Shown here one piece after another: positions 14,377 to 30,000 of a DNA stretch of 64,000 bases. Location of the stretch: contig JAUFNR010000011.1 of the NCBI GenBank assembly GCA_031216915.1, forward strand, positions 496,001-560,000, given 5' to 3'. The position numbers and the translations under genes were made by a program. The first letter of the stretch is position 1. Each line of letters begins with the position of its first letter. The DNA comes from Pictodentalium vernedei. Its lineage: Eukaryota > Mollusca > Scaphopoda > Dentaliida > Dentaliidae. The notes beneath the pieces were generated by a model. That model saw only the letters and a list, made by a program, of their open reading frames with translations, was not told the DNA's origin and did not search any database.

Positions 14377-17300
14377 CGGAACCAGCGTGACTAGGCCTTC
14401 GCGACCCTACCGACATTACCAACCAGCCTACGGTCAAACGCCTACCCACACACCCTGATCGCCACACTGCCTGGCGAACCAGAAGGAACCTAGAGCGTAA
14501 CGAACGGCGACGCATTAAACAAAAATCAAATGTTACCAGATTGGCTGATATAGCTAGCAAGCACACAACCGACCCGGTCGTTACAAGACCGACCACGCTA
14601 TTGTCCACACGATGCGTGCATAGCCTGACTAAAGGAACTGTTCTACGCATCCTAAACCGTATACTTAGTACGAAACCAGCGTGACCAGGCCTTGCCGAAC
14701 CTACCGACATTACGAACCAGCCTACGGTCAAACGCCTACCCACACATCCTGATCGCCACACTGCCCGGCGAACCAGAAGGAACGTAGAGCGTAACAAACG
14801 GCGACGCATTAAACAAAAATCAAATCTTACCAGATTGGCTGATATAGCTAGCAAGCACACAACCGACCCAGTCGTTACAAGACCCACCACGCTATTGTCC
14901 ACACGACGCGTGCATAGCCCGACTAAAGGAACTGTTCTACGCAACCTAAATCGTATACTTAGTAAGAAACCAGCTTGACTAGGCCTTGGCGACCCTACCG
15001 ACATTACCAACCAGCCTTCGGTCAAACGCCTACCCACACACCCCGATTGCCACACTGCCCGGCGAACCAGAAGGAACGTAGAGCGTAACGAACGGCGACG
15101 CATTAAACAAAAATCAAATCTTACCAGATTGGCTGATATAGCTAGCAAGCACACAACCGACACGGTCGTTAGAAGACCCACCACACTATTGTCCACACGA
15201 CGCATGCATAGCCTGACTAAAGGAACTGTTCTACGCAACCTAAACCATATACTTAGTACGAAACCAGCGTGACAAGGCCTTGGCAACCCTACCGACATTA
15301 CCAACCAGCGTACGGTCAAACGCCTACCCACACACGCTGATCGCCACACTGCCCGGCGAACCAGAAGGAACGTAGAGCGTAACGAACTGCGACACATTAA
15401 ACAAAAATCAAATCTTACCAGATTGGCTGATATAGCTAGCCAGCACACAACCGACCCGGTCGTTACAAGACCCACCACGCTATTGTCCACAAGACGCGTG
15501 CATAGCCTTACTAAAGGAACTGTTCTACGCAACCTAAACCGTATACTTAGTACGAAACCAGCGTGACTAGGCCTTGGCGACCCTACCAACATTACCAACC
15601 AGCCTACGGTCAAACGCCCACCCACACACCCTGATCGCCACACTGCCCGGCAAACCAGAAGGAACGTAGAGCGTAACGAACGGCGACGCATTAAATAAAA
15701 ATCAAATCTTACCAGATTGGCTGATATAGCTAGCAAGCACAAAACCGAAACGGTCGTTACAAGACCCACCACGCTATTGTCCACACGACGCGTGCATAGC
15801 CTGACTAAAGGAACTGTTCTACGCAACCTGAACCGTATACTTAGTACGAAACCAGCGTGACTAGGCCCTGGCGACACTACCGACATTACCAACCAGCCTA
15901 CGGTCAAACGCCTACCCACACACCCTGATCGCCACACTGCCCAGCGAACCAGAAGGAACATAGAGCGTAACGAATGGCGTCGAATTAAACAAAAATCAAA
16001 TCTTACCAGATTGGCTGATATAGCTAGCAAGCACACAACCGACCCGGTCGTTACAAGACCCACCACGCTATTGTCCACACGACGCGTGCATAGCCTGACT
16101 AAAGGAACTGTTCTACGCAACCTAAACCGTATACTTAGTACGAAAGCAGCGTGACTAGGCCATGGCGACCCTACCGACATTACCAACCAGCCTACGGTCA
16201 AACGCCTACCCACACACCCTGATCGCCACACTGCTCGGCGAACCAGAAGGAACGTAGAGCGTAACGAACAGCGACGCATTAAACAAAAATCAAATCTTAC
16301 CAGATTGGCTGATATAGCTAGCAAGCACACAACCGACCCGGTCATTACAAGACCCACCACGCTATTGTCCACACGACGCGTGCATAGCCTGACTAAAGGA
16401 ACAGTTCTACGCAACCTAAGCCGTATACTTAGTACGAAACCAGCGTGACTAGGCCTTGGCGACCCTACCGACATTACCAACCAGCCTACGGTCAAACGCC
16501 TACCCACACACCCTGATCGCCACACTGCCCGGCAAACCAGAAAGAACGTAGAGCGTAACGAACGGCGGCGCATTAAACAAAAATCAAATCTTACCAGATT
16601 GGCTGATATAGCTAGCATGCACACAACCGACCTGGTCGTTACAAGACCCACCACGCTATTGTCCAGACGACGCGCGCATAGCCTGACTAAAGGAACTGTT
16701 CTACGCAACCTAAACCGTATACTTAGTACGAAACCAGCTTGACTAGGCCTTGGCGACCCTACCGACATTACCAACCACCCTTCGGCCAAACGCCTACCCA
16801 CACACCCCGATTGCCACAATGCCTGGCGAACCAGAAGGAACGTAGAGCGTAACGAACGGCGACGCATTAAACAAAAATCAAATCTTACCAGATTGGCTGA
16901 TATAGCTAGCAAGCACACAACCGACCCGGTCGTTACAAGACCCACCACGCTATTTTCCACACGACGCGTGCATAGCCTGACTAAAGGAACTGTTGTACGC
17001 AACCTAAACCGTATACTTAGTACGAAACCAGCGTGACTAGGCCTTGGCGACCCTACCGACATTACCAACCAGCCTACGGTCAAACGCCTCCCCACACACC
17101 CTGATCGCCACACTGCCCGGAGAACCAGAAGGAACGTAGAGCGTAACGAACGGCGACGCATTAAACAAAAATCAAATCTTACCAGATTGGCTGATATAGC
17201 TAGCAAGCACACAACCGACCCGGTTGTTACAAGACCCACCACGCTATTGTCCACAAGACGCGTGCATAGCCTGACTAAAGGAACTGTACTACGCAACCTA

Positions 17301-20300
17301 AACCGTATACTTAGTACGAAACCAGCGTGACTAGGCCTTGGCGACCCTACCGACATTACCAACCAGCCTACGGTCAAACGCCTACCCACACACGCTGATC
17401 GCCACACTGCCCGGCGAACCAGAAGGAACGTAGAGCGTAACGAACTGCGACACATTAAATAAAAATCAAATCTTACCAGATTGGCTGATATAGCTAGCCA
17501 GCACACAACCGACCCGGTCGTTACAAGACCCACCACGCTATTGTCCACACGACGCGTGCATAGCCTGACTAAAGGAACAGTTCTACGCAACCTAAACCGT
17601 ATACTTAATACGAAACCAGCGTGACTAAGCCTTGGCGACCCTACCGACATTACCAACCAGCCTACGGTCAAACGCCTACCCACACACCCTGATCGCCACA
17701 CTGCCCGGCAAACCAGAAGGAACGTAGAGCGTAACGAACGGCGGCGCATTAAACAAAAATCAAATCTTATCAGATTGGCTGATATAGCTAGCAAGCACAC
17801 AACCGACCTGGTCGTTACAAGACCCACCACGCTATTGTCCAGACGACGCATGCATAGCCTGACTAAAGGAACTGTTCTACGCAACCTAAACCGTATACTT
17901 AGTACGAAACCAGCTTGACTAGGCCTTGGCGACCCTACCGACATTACCAACCAGCCTTCGGTCAAACGCCTACCCACACACCCCGATTGCCACACTGCCC
18001 GGCGAACCAGAAGGAACGTAGAGCGTAACGAACGGCGACGCATTAAACAAAAATCAAATCTTACCAGATTCGCTGATATAGCTAGCAAGCACACAACCGA
18101 CCCGGTCGTTACAAGACCCACCACGCTATTGTCCACACGACGCGTGCATAGCCTGACTAAAGGAACTGTTCTACGCAACCTAAACCGTATACTAAGTACG
18201 AAACCAGCGTGACTAGGCCTTGGCGACCCTACCGACATTACCAACCAGCCTAGGGTCAAACGCCTCCCCACACACCCTGATCGCCACACTGCCCGGCGAA
18301 CCAGAAGGAACGTAGAGCGTAACGAACGGCGACGCATTAAACAAAAATCAAATCTTACCAGATTGGCTGATATAGCTAGCAAGCACACAACCGACCCGGT
18401 TGTTACAAGACCCACCACGCTATTGTCCACAAGACGCGTGCATAGCCTGACTAAAGGAACTGTTCTACGCAACCAAAACCATATACTTAGTACGAAACCA
18501 GCGTGACTAGGCCTTGGAGACCCTACCGACATTACCAACCAGCCTACGGTCAAACGCCTACCCACACACGCTGATCGCCACACTGCCCGGCGAACCAGAA
18601 GGAACGTAGAGCGTAACGAACTGCGACACATTAAACAAAAATCAAATCTTACCAGATTGGCTGATATAGCTAGCCAGCACACAACCGACCCGGTCGTTAC
18701 AAGACCCACCACGCTATTGTCCACAAGACGCGTGCATAGCCTTACTAAAGGAACTGTTCTACGCAACCTAAACCGTATACTTAGTACGAAACCAGCGTGA
18801 CTAGGCCTTGGCGACCCTACCCACATTACCAACCAGCCTACGGTCAAACGCCTACCCACACACCCTGATCGCCACACTGCCCGGCGAACCAGAAGGAACG
18901 TAGAGCGTAACGAACGGCGACGCATTAAACAAAAATCAAATCTTACCAGATTGGCTGATATAGCTAGCAAGCACACAACCGACCCGGTCGTTACAAGACC
19001 CACCACGCTATTGTCCACACGACACGTGTATAGCCTGACTAAAGGAACTGTTATACGCAACCCAAACCGTATACTTAGTACGAAACCAGCATGACTAGGC
19101 CTTGGCGACCCTACCGACATTACCAACCAGCCTACGGTCAAACGCCTCCCCACACACCCTGATCGCCACACTGCCCGGCGAACCAGAAAGAACGTACAGC
19201 GTAACGAACGGCGACGCATTAAACAAAAATCAAATCTTACCAGATTGGCTGATATAGCTAGCAAGCACACAACCGACCCGGTCGTTACAAGACCCACCAC
19301 GCTATTGTCCACACGACGCGTGCATAGCCTGACTAAAGGAACAGTTCTACGCAACCTAAACCGTATACTTAGTAAGAAACCAGCGTGACTAGGCCTTGGC
19401 GACCCTACCAACATTACCAACCAGCCTACGGTCAAACGCCCACCCACACACCCTGATCGCCACACTGCCCGGCAAACCAGAAGGAACGTAGAGCGTAACG
19501 AACGGCGACGCATTAAATAAAAATCAAATCTTACCAGATTGGCTGATATAGCTAGCAAGCACAAAACCGAAACGGTCGTTACAAGACCCACCACGCTATT
19601 GTCCACACGACGCGTGCATAGCCTGACTAAAGGAACTGTTCTACGCAACCTGAACCGTATACTTAGTACGAAACCAGCGTGACTAGGCCCTGGCGACCCT
19701 ACCGACATTACCAACCAGCCTACGGTCAAACGCCTAGCCACACACCCTGATCGCCACACTGCCCAGCGAACCAGAAGGAACATAGAGCGTAACGAATGGC
19801 GTCGAATTAAACAAAAATCAAATCTTACCAGATTGGCTGATATAGCTAGCAAGCACACAACCGACCCGGTCGTTACAAGACCCACCACGCTATTGTCCAC
19901 ACGACGCGTGCATAGCCTGACTAAAGGAACTGTTCTACGCAACCTAAACCGTATACTTAGTACGAAAGCAGCGTGACTAGGCCATGGCGACCCTACCGAC
20001 ATTACCAACCAGCCTACGGTCAAACGCCTACCCACACACCCTGATCGCCACACTGCTCGGCGAACCAGAAGGAACGTAGAGCGTAACGAACAGCGACGCA
20101 TTAAACAAAAATCAAATCTTACCAGATTGGCTGATATAGCTAGCAAGCACACAACCGACCCAGTCATTACAAGACTCACCACGCTATTGTCCACACGATG
20201 CGTGCATAGCCTGACTAAAGGAACTGTTCTACGCAACCTAAACCGTATACTTAGTACGAAACCAGCGTGACTAGGCCTTGGCGACCCTACCGACATTACC

Positions 20301-23300
20301 AACCAGCCTACGGTCAAACGCCTACCCACACACGCTGATCGCCACACTGCCCGGCGAACCAGAAGGAACGTAGAGCGTAACGAACTGCGACACATTAAAC
20401 AAAAATCAAATCTTACCAGATTGGCTGATATAGCTAGCCAGCACACAACCGACCCGGTCGTTACAAGACCCACCACGCTATTGTCCACAAGACGCATGCA
20501 TAGCCTTACTAAAGGAACTGTTCTACGCAACCTAAACCGTATACTTAGTACGAAACCAGCGTGACTAGGCCTTGGCGACCCTACCCACATTACCAACCAG
20601 CCTACGGTCAAACGCCTACCCACACACCCTGATCGCCACACTGCCCGGCGAACCAGAAGGAACGTAGAGCGTAACGAACGGCGACGCATTAAACAAAAAT
20701 CAAATCTTACCAGATTGGCAGATATAGCTAGCAAGCACACAACCGACCCGGTCGTTACAAGACCCACCACGCTATTGTCCACACGACACGTGTATAGCCT
20801 GACTAAAGGAACTGTTATACGCAACCCAAACCGTATACTTAGTACGAAACCAGCGTGACTAGGCCTTGGCGACCCTACCGACAGTACCAACCAGCCTACG
20901 GTCAAACGCCTCCCCACACACCCTGATCGCCACACTGCCCGGCGAACCAGAAAGAACGTACAGCGTAACGAACGGCGACGCATTAAACAAAAATCAAATC
21001 TTACCAGATTGGCTGATATAGCTAGCAAGCACACAACCGACCCGGTCGTTACAAGACCCATCACGCTATTGTCCACACGACGCGTGCATAGCCTGACTAA
21101 AGGAACAGTTCTACGCAACCTAAACCGTATACTTAGTACGAAACCAGCGTGACTAGGCCTTGGCGACCCTACCGACATTACCAACCAGCCTACGGTCAAA
21201 CGCCTACCCACACACCCTGATCGCCACACTGCCCGGCAAACCAGAAGGAACGTAGAACGTAACGAACGGCGGCACATTAAACAAAAATCAAATCTTACCA
21301 GATTGGCTGATATAGCTAGCAAGCACACAACCGACCCGGTCGTTACAAGACCCACCACGCTATTGTCCACACGACGCGTGCATAGCCTGACTAAAGGAAC
21401 TGTTCTACGCAACCTAAACCGTATACTTAGTAAGAAACCAGCGTGACTAGGCCTTGGCGACCCTACCAACATTACCAACCAGCCTACGGTCAAACGCCTA
21501 CCCACACACCCTGATCGCCACACTGCCCGGCAAACCAGAAGGAACGTAGAGCGTAACGAACGGCGACGCATTAAACAAAAATCAAATCTTACCAGATTGG
21601 CTGATATAGCTAGCAAGCACAAAACCGAAACGGTCGTTACAAGACCCACCACGCTATTGTCCACACGACACGTGTATAGCCTGACTAAAGGAACTGTTAT
21701 ACGCAACCCAAACCGTATACTTAGTACGAAACCAGCGTGACTAGGCCTTGGCGACCCTACCGACATTACCAACCAGCCTACGGTCAAACGCCTCCCCACA
21801 CACCCTGATCGCCACACTGCCCGGCGAACCAGAAAGAACGTACAGCGTAACGAACGGCGACGCATTAAACAAAAATCAAATCTTACCAGATTGGCTGATA
21901 TAGCTAGCAAGCACACAACCGACCCGGTCGTTACAAGACCCACCACGCTATTGTCCACACGACGCGTGCATAGCCTGACTAAAGGAACAGTTCTACGCAA
22001 CCTAAACCGTATACTTAGTAAGAAACCAGCGTGACTAGGCCTTGGCGACCCTACCAACATTACCAACCAGCCTACGGTCAAACGCCCACCCACACACCGT
22101 GATCGCCACACTGCCCGGCAAACCAGAAGGAACGTAGAGCGTAACGAACGGCGACGCATTAAATAAAAATCAAATCTTACCAGATTGGCTGATATAGCTA
22201 GCAAGCACAAAACCGAAACGGTCGTTACAAGACCCACCACGCTATTGTCCACACGACGCGTGCATAGCCTGACTAAAGGAACTGTTCTACGCAACCTGAA
22301 CCGTATACTTAGTACGAAACCAGCGTGACTAGGCCCTGGCGACCCTACCGACATTACCAACCAGCCTACGGTCAAACGCCTACCCACACACCCTGATCGC
22401 CACACTGCCCAGCGAACCAGAAGGAACATAGAGCGTAACGAATGGCGTCGAATTAAACAAAAATCAAATCTTACCAGATTGACTGATATAGCTAGCAAGC
22501 ACACAACCGACCCGGTCGTTACAAGACCCACCACGCTATTGTCCACACGACGCGTGCATAGCCTGACTAAAGGAACTGTTCTACGCAACCTAAACCGTAT
22601 ACTTAGTACGAAAGCAGCGTGACTAGGCCATGGCGACCCTACCGACATTACCAACCAGCCTACGGTCAAACGCCTCCCCACACACCCTGATCGCCACACT
22701 GCCCGGCGAACCAGAAAGAACGTACAGCGTAACGAACGGCGACGCATTAAACAAAAATCAAATCTTACCAGATTGGCTGATATAGCTAGCAAGCACACAA
22801 CCGACCCGGTCGTTACAAGACCCATCACGCTATTGTCCACACGACGCGTGCATAGCCTGACTAAAGGAACAGTTCTACGCAACCTAAACCGTATACTTAG
22901 TACGAAACCACCGTGACTAGGCCTTGGCGACCCTACCGACATTACCAACCAGCCTACGGTCAAATGCCTACCCACACACCCTGATCGCCACACTGCCCGG
23001 CAAACCAGAAGGAACGTAGAACGTAACGAACGGCAGCACATTAAACAAAAATCAAATCTTACCAGATTGGCTGATATAGCTAGCAAGCACACAACCGACC
23101 CGGTCGTTACAAGACCCACCACGCTATTGTCCACACGACGCGTGCATAGCCTGACTAAAGGAACTGTTCTACGCAACCTAAACCGTATACTTAGTAAGAA
23201 ACCAGCGTGACTAGGCCTTGGCGACCCTACCAACATTACCAACCAGCCTACGGTCAAATGCCTACCCACACACCCTGATCGCCACACTGCCCGGCAAACC

Positions 23301-24078
23301 AGAAGGAACGTAGAGCGTAACGAACGGCGACGCATTAAATAAAAATCAAATCTTACCAGATTGGCTGATATAGCTAGCAAGCACAAAACTGAAACGGTCG
23401 TTACAAGACCCACCACGCTATTGTCCACACGACGCGTGCATAGCCTGACTAAAGGAACTGTTCTACGCAACCTAAACCGTATACTTAGTACGAAACCAGC
23501 GTGACTAGGCCCTGGCGACCCTACCGACAATACCAACCAGCCTACGGTCAAACGCCTACCCACACACCCTGATCGCCACACTGCCCGGCGAACCAGAAGG
23601 AACATAGAGCGTAACGAATGGCGTCGAATTAAACAAAAATCAAATCTTACAAGATTGGCTGATATAGCTAGCAAGCACACAACCGACCCGGTCGTTACAA
23701 GACCCACCACGCTATTGTCCACACGACGCGTGCATAGCCTGACTAAAGGAACTGTTCTACGCAACCTAAACCGTATACTTAGTACGAAACCAGCGTGACT
23801 AGGCCATGGCGACACTACCGACATTACCAACCAGCCTACGGTCAAACGCCTACCCACACACCCTGATCGCCACACTGCTCGGCGAACCAGAAGGAACGTA
23901 GAGCGTAACGAACAGCGACGCATTAAACAAAAATCAAATCTTACCAGATTGGCTGATATAGCTAGCAAGCACACAACCGACCCGGTCGTTACAAGACTCA
24001 CCACGCTATTGTCCACACGATGCGTGCATAGCCTGACTAAAGGAACTGTTCTACGCAACCTAAACCGTATACTTAGTA
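14377..24078. repeat. HOR-1 interval, second marker to third (33 monomers)
   Basis: This interval is 9702 bp, or 33 x 294, one monomer shorter than its neighbours. The missing monomer can be placed. The unit with GCGTACGGTCAAATG and GGCGTCGAATT, present near 5290-5585 and again near 24990-25310, is absent at 15310. There the left part of that monomer joins directly to the next one. No frame-changing indel is seen inside, so the antisense frame stays open across all of it. Confidence 0.85.
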
Positions 24079-27000
24079 CGGAACCAGCGTGACTAGGCCT
24101 TCGCGACCCTACCGACATTACCAACCAGCCTACGGTCAAACGCCTACCCACACACCCTGATCGCCACACTGCCTGGCGAACCAGAAGGAACCTAGAGCGT
24201 AACGAACGGCGACGCATTAAACAAAAATCAAATGTTACCAGATTGGCTGATATAGCTAGCAAGCACACAACCGACCCGGTCGTTACAAGACCGACCACGC
24301 TATTGTCCACACGATGCGTGCATAGCCTGACTAAAGGAACTGTTCTACGCATCCTAAACCGTATACTTAGTACGAAACCAGCGTGACCAGGCCTTGCCGA
24401 ACCTACCGACATTACGAACCAGCCTACGGTCAAACGCCTACCCACACATCCTGATCGCCACACTGCCCGGCGAACCAGAAGGAACGTAGAGCGTAACAAA
24501 CGGCGACGCATTAAACAAAAATCAAATCTTACCAGATTGGCTGATATAGCTAGCAAGCACACAACCGACCCAGTCGTTACAAGACCCACCACGCTATTGT
24601 CCACACGACGCGTGCATAGCCCGACTAAAGGAACTGTTCTACGCAACCTAAATCGTATACTTAGTAAGAAACCAGCTTGACTAGGCCTTGGCGACCCTAC
24701 CGACATTACCAACCAGCCTTCGGTCAAACGCCTACCCACACACCCCGATTGCCACACTGCCCGGCGAACCAGAAGGAACGTAGAGCGTAACGAACGGCGA
24801 CGCATTAAACAAAAATCAAATCTTACCAGATTGGCTGATATAGCTAGCAAGCACACAACCGACACGGTCGTTAGAAGACCCACCACACTATTGTCCACAC
24901 GACGCATGCATAGCCTGACTAAAGGAACTGTTCTACGCAACCTAAACCATATACTTAGTACGAAACCAGCGTGACAAGGCCTTGGCGACCCTACCGACAT
25001 TACCAACCAGCGTACGGTCAAATGCCTACCCACACACCCTGATCGCCACACTGCCCGGCGAACCAGAAGGAACGTAGAGCGTAACGAACGGCGTCGAATT
25101 AAACAAAAATCAAATCTTACCAGATTGGCTGATATAGCTAGCAAGCACACAACCGACCCGGTCGTTACAAGACCCACCACGCTATTGTCCACACGACGCG
25201 TGCATAGCCTGACTAAAGGAACTGTTCTACGCAACCAAAACCATATACTTAGTACGAAACCAGCGTGACTAGGCCTTGGCGACCCTACCGACATTACCAA
25301 CCAGCCTACGGTCAAACACCTACCCACACACGCTGATCGCCACACTGCCCGGCGAACCAGAAGGAACGTAGAGCGTAACGAACTGCGACACATTAAACAA
25401 AAATCAAATCTTACCAGATTGGCTGATATAGCTAGCCAGCACACAACCGACCCGGTCGTTACAAGACCCACCACGCTATTGTCCACAAGACGCGTGCATA
25501 GCCTTACTAAAGGAACTGTTCTACGCAACCTAAACCGTATACTTAGTACGAAACCAGCGTGACTAGGCCTTGGCGACCCTACCAACATTACCAACCAGCC
25601 TACGGTCAAACGCCCACCCACACACCCTGATCGCCACACTGCCCGGCAAACCAGAAGGAACGTAGAGCGTAACGAACGGCGACGCATTAAATAAAAATCA
25701 AATCTTACCAGATTGGCTGATATAGCTAGCAAGCACAAAACCGAAACGGTCGTTACAAGACCCACCACGCTATTGTCCACACGACGCGTGCATAGCCTGA
25801 CTAAAGGAACTGTTCTACGCAACCTGAACCGTATACTTAGTACGAAACCAGCGTGACTAGGCCCTGGCGACACTACCGACATTACCAACCAGCCTACGGT
25901 CAAACGCCTACCCACACACCCTGATCGCCACACTGCCCAGCGAACCAGAAGGAACATAGAGCGTAACGAATGGCGTCGAATTAAACAAAAATCAAATCTT
26001 ACCAGATTGGCTGATATAGCTAGCAAGCACACAACCGACCCGGTCGTTACAAGACCCACCACGCTATTGTCCACACGACGCGTGCATAGCCTGACTAAAG
26101 GAACTGTTCTACGCAACCTAAACCGTATACTTAGTACGAAAGCAGCGTGACTAGGCCATGGCGACCCTACCGACATTACCAACCAGCCTACGGTCAAACG
26201 CCTACCCACACACCCTGATCGCCACACTGCTCGGCGAACCAGAAGGAACGTAGAGCGTAACGAACAGCGACGCATTAAACAAAAATCAAATCTTACCAGA
26301 TTGGCTGATATAGCTAGCAAGCACACAACCGAACCGGTCATTACAAGACCCACCACGCTATTGTCCACACGACGCGTGCATAGCCTGACTAAAGGAACAG
26401 TTCTACGCAACCTAAGCCGTATACTTAGTACGAAACCAGCGTGACTAGGCCTTGGCGACCCTACCGACATTACCAACCAGCCTACGGTCAAACGCCTACC
26501 CACACACCCTGATCGCCACACTGCCCGGCAAACCAGAAAGAACGTAGAGCGTAACGAACGGCGGCGCATTAAACAAAAATCAAATCTTACCAGATTGGCT
26601 GATATAGCTAGCATGCACACAACCGACCTGGTCGTTACAAGACCCACCACGCTATTGTCCAGACGACGCGCGCATAGCCTGACTAAAGGAACTGTTCTAC
26701 GCAACCTAAACCGTATACTTAGTACGAAACCAGCTTGACTAGGCCTTGGCGACCCTACCGACATTACCAACCAGCCTTCGGCCAAACGCCTACCCACACA
26801 CCCCGATTGCCACAATGCCTGGCGAACCAGAAGGAACGTAGAGCGTAACGAACGGCGACGCATTAAACAAAAATCAAATCTTACCAGATTGGCTGATATA
26901 GCTAGCAAGCACACAACCGACCCGGTCGTTACAAGACCCACCACGCTATTGTCCACACGACGCGTGCATAGCTGACTAAAGGAACTGTTCTACGCAACCT

Positions 27001-30000
27001 AAACCGTATACTTAGTACGAAACCAGCGTGACTAGGCCTTGGCGACCCTACCGACATTACCAACCAGCCTACGGTCAAACGCCTCCCCACACACCCTGAT
27101 CGCCACACTGCCCGGAGAACCAGAAGGAACGTAGAGCGTAACGAACGGCGACGCATTAAACAAAAATCAAATCTTACCAGATTGGCTGATATAGCTAGCA
27201 AGCACACAACCGACCCGGTTGTTACAAGACCCACCACGCTATTGTCCACAAGACGCGTGCATAGCCTGACTAAAGGAACTGTACTACGCAACCTAAACCG
27301 TATACTTAGTACGAAACCAGCGTGACTAGGCCTTGGCGACCCTACCGACATTACCAACCAGCCTACGGTCAAACGCCTACCCACACACGCTGATCGCCAC
27401 TCTGCCCGGCGAACCAGAAGGAACGTAGAGCGTAACGAACTGCGACACATTAAATAAAAATCAAATCTTACCAGATTGGCTGATATAGCTAGCCAGCACA
27501 CAACCGACCCGGTCGTTACAAGACCCACCACGCTATTGTCCACACGACGCGTGCATAGCCTGACTAAAGGAACAGTTCTACGCAACCTAAACCGTATACT
27601 TAATACGAAACCAGCGTGACTAAGCCTTGGCGACCCTACCGACATTACCAACCAGCCTACGGTCAAACGCCTACCCACACACCCTGATCGCCACACTGCC
27701 CGGCAAACCAGAAGGAACGTAGAGCGTAACGAACGGCGGCGCATTAAACAAAAATCAAATCTTATCAGATTGGCTGATATAGCTAGCAAGCACACAACCG
27801 ACCTGGTCGTTACAAGACCCACCACGCTATTGTCCAGACGACGCGTGCATAGCCTGACTAAAGGAACTGTTCTACGCAACCTAAACCGTATACTTAGTAC
27901 GAAACCAGCTTGACTAGGCCTTGGCGACCCTACCGACATTACCAACCAGCCTTCGGTCAAACGCCTACCCACACACCCCGATTGCCACACTGCCCGGCGA
28001 ACCAGAAGGAACGTAGAGCGTAACGAACGGCGACGCATTAAACAAAAATCAAATCTTACCAGATTCGCTGATATAGCTAGCAAGCACACAACCGACCCGG
28101 TCGTTACAAGACCCACCACGCTATTGTCCACACGACGCGTGCATAGCCTGACTAAAGGAACTGTTCTACGCAACCTAAACCGTATACTAAGTACGAAACC
28201 AGCGTGACTAGGCCTTGGCGACCCTACCGACATTACCAACCAGCCTAGGGTCAAACGCCTCCCCACACACCCTGATCGCCACACTGCCCGGCGAACCAGA
28301 AGGAACGTAGAGCGTAACGAACGGCGACGCATTAAACAAAAATCAAATCTTACCAGATTGGCTGATATAGCTAGCAAGCACACAACCGACCCGGTTGTTA
28401 CAAGACCCACCACGCTATTGTCCACAAGACGCGTGCATAGCCTGACTAAAGGAACTGTTCTACGCAACCAAAACCATATACTTAGTACGAAACCAGCGTG
28501 ACTAGGCCTTGGCGACCCTACCGACATTACCAACCAGCCTACGGTCAAACGCCTACCCACACACGCTGATCGCCACACTGCCCGGCGAACCAGAAGGAAC
28601 GTAGAGCGTAACGAACTGCGACACATTAAACAAAAATCAAATCTTACCAGATTGGCTGATATAGCTAGCCAGCACACAACCGACCCGGTCGTTACAAGAC
28701 CCACCACGCTATTGTCCACAAGACGCGTGCATAGCCTTACTAAAGGAACTGTTCTACGCAACCTAAACCGTATACTTAGTACGAAACCAGCGTGACTAGG
28801 CCTTGGCGACCCTACCCACATTACCAACCAGCCTACGGTCAAACGCCTACCCACACACCCTGATCGCCACACTGCCCGGCGAACCAGAAGGAACGTAGAG
28901 CGTAACGAACGGCGACGCATTAAACAAAAATCAAATCTTACCAGATTGGCTGATATAGCTAGCAAGCACACAACCGACCCGGTCGTTACAAGACCCACCA
29001 CGCTATTGTCCACACGACACGTGTATAGCCTGACTAAAGGAACTGTTATACGCAACCCAAACCGTATACTTAGTACGAAACCAGCATGACTAGGCCTTGG
29101 CGACCCTACCGACATTACCAACCAGCCTACGGTCAAACGCCTCCCCACACACCCTGATCGCCACACTGCCCGGCGAACCAGAAAGAACGTACAGCGTAAC
29201 GAACGGCGACGCATTAAACAAAAATCAAATCTTACCAGATTGGCTGATATAGCTAGCAAGCACACAACCGACCCGGTCGTTACAAGACCCACCACGCTAT
29301 TGTCCACACGACGCGTGCATAGCCTGACTAAAGGAACAGTTCTACGCAACCTAAACCGTATACTTAGTAAGAAACCAGCGTGACTAGGCCTTGGCGACCC
29401 TACCAACATTACCAACCAGCCTACGGTCAAACGCCCACCCACACACCCTGATCGCCACACTGCCCGGCAAACCAGAAGGAACGTAGAGAGTAACGAACGG
29501 CGACGCATTAAATAAAAATCAAATCTTACCAGATTGGCTGATATAGCTAGCAAGCACAAAACCGAAACGGTCGTTACAAGACCCACCACGCTATTGTCCA
29601 CACGACGCGTGCATAGCCTGACTAAAGGAACTGTTCTACGCAACCTGAACCGTATACTTAGTACGAAACCAGCGTGACTAGGCCCTGGCGACCCTACCGA
29701 CATTACCAACCAGCCTACGGTCAAACGCCTACCCACACACCCTGATCGCCACACTGCCCAGCGAACCAGAAGGAACATAGAGCGTAACGAATGGCGTCGA
29801 ATTAAACAAAAATCAAATCTTACCAGATTGGCTGATATAGCTAGCAAGCACACAACCGACCCGGTCGTTACAAGACCCACCACGCTATTGTCCACACGAC
29901 GCGTGCATAGCCTGACTAAAGGAACTGTTCTACGCAACCTAAACCGTATACTTAGTACGAAAGCAGCGTGACTAGGCCATGGCGACCCTACCGACATTAC

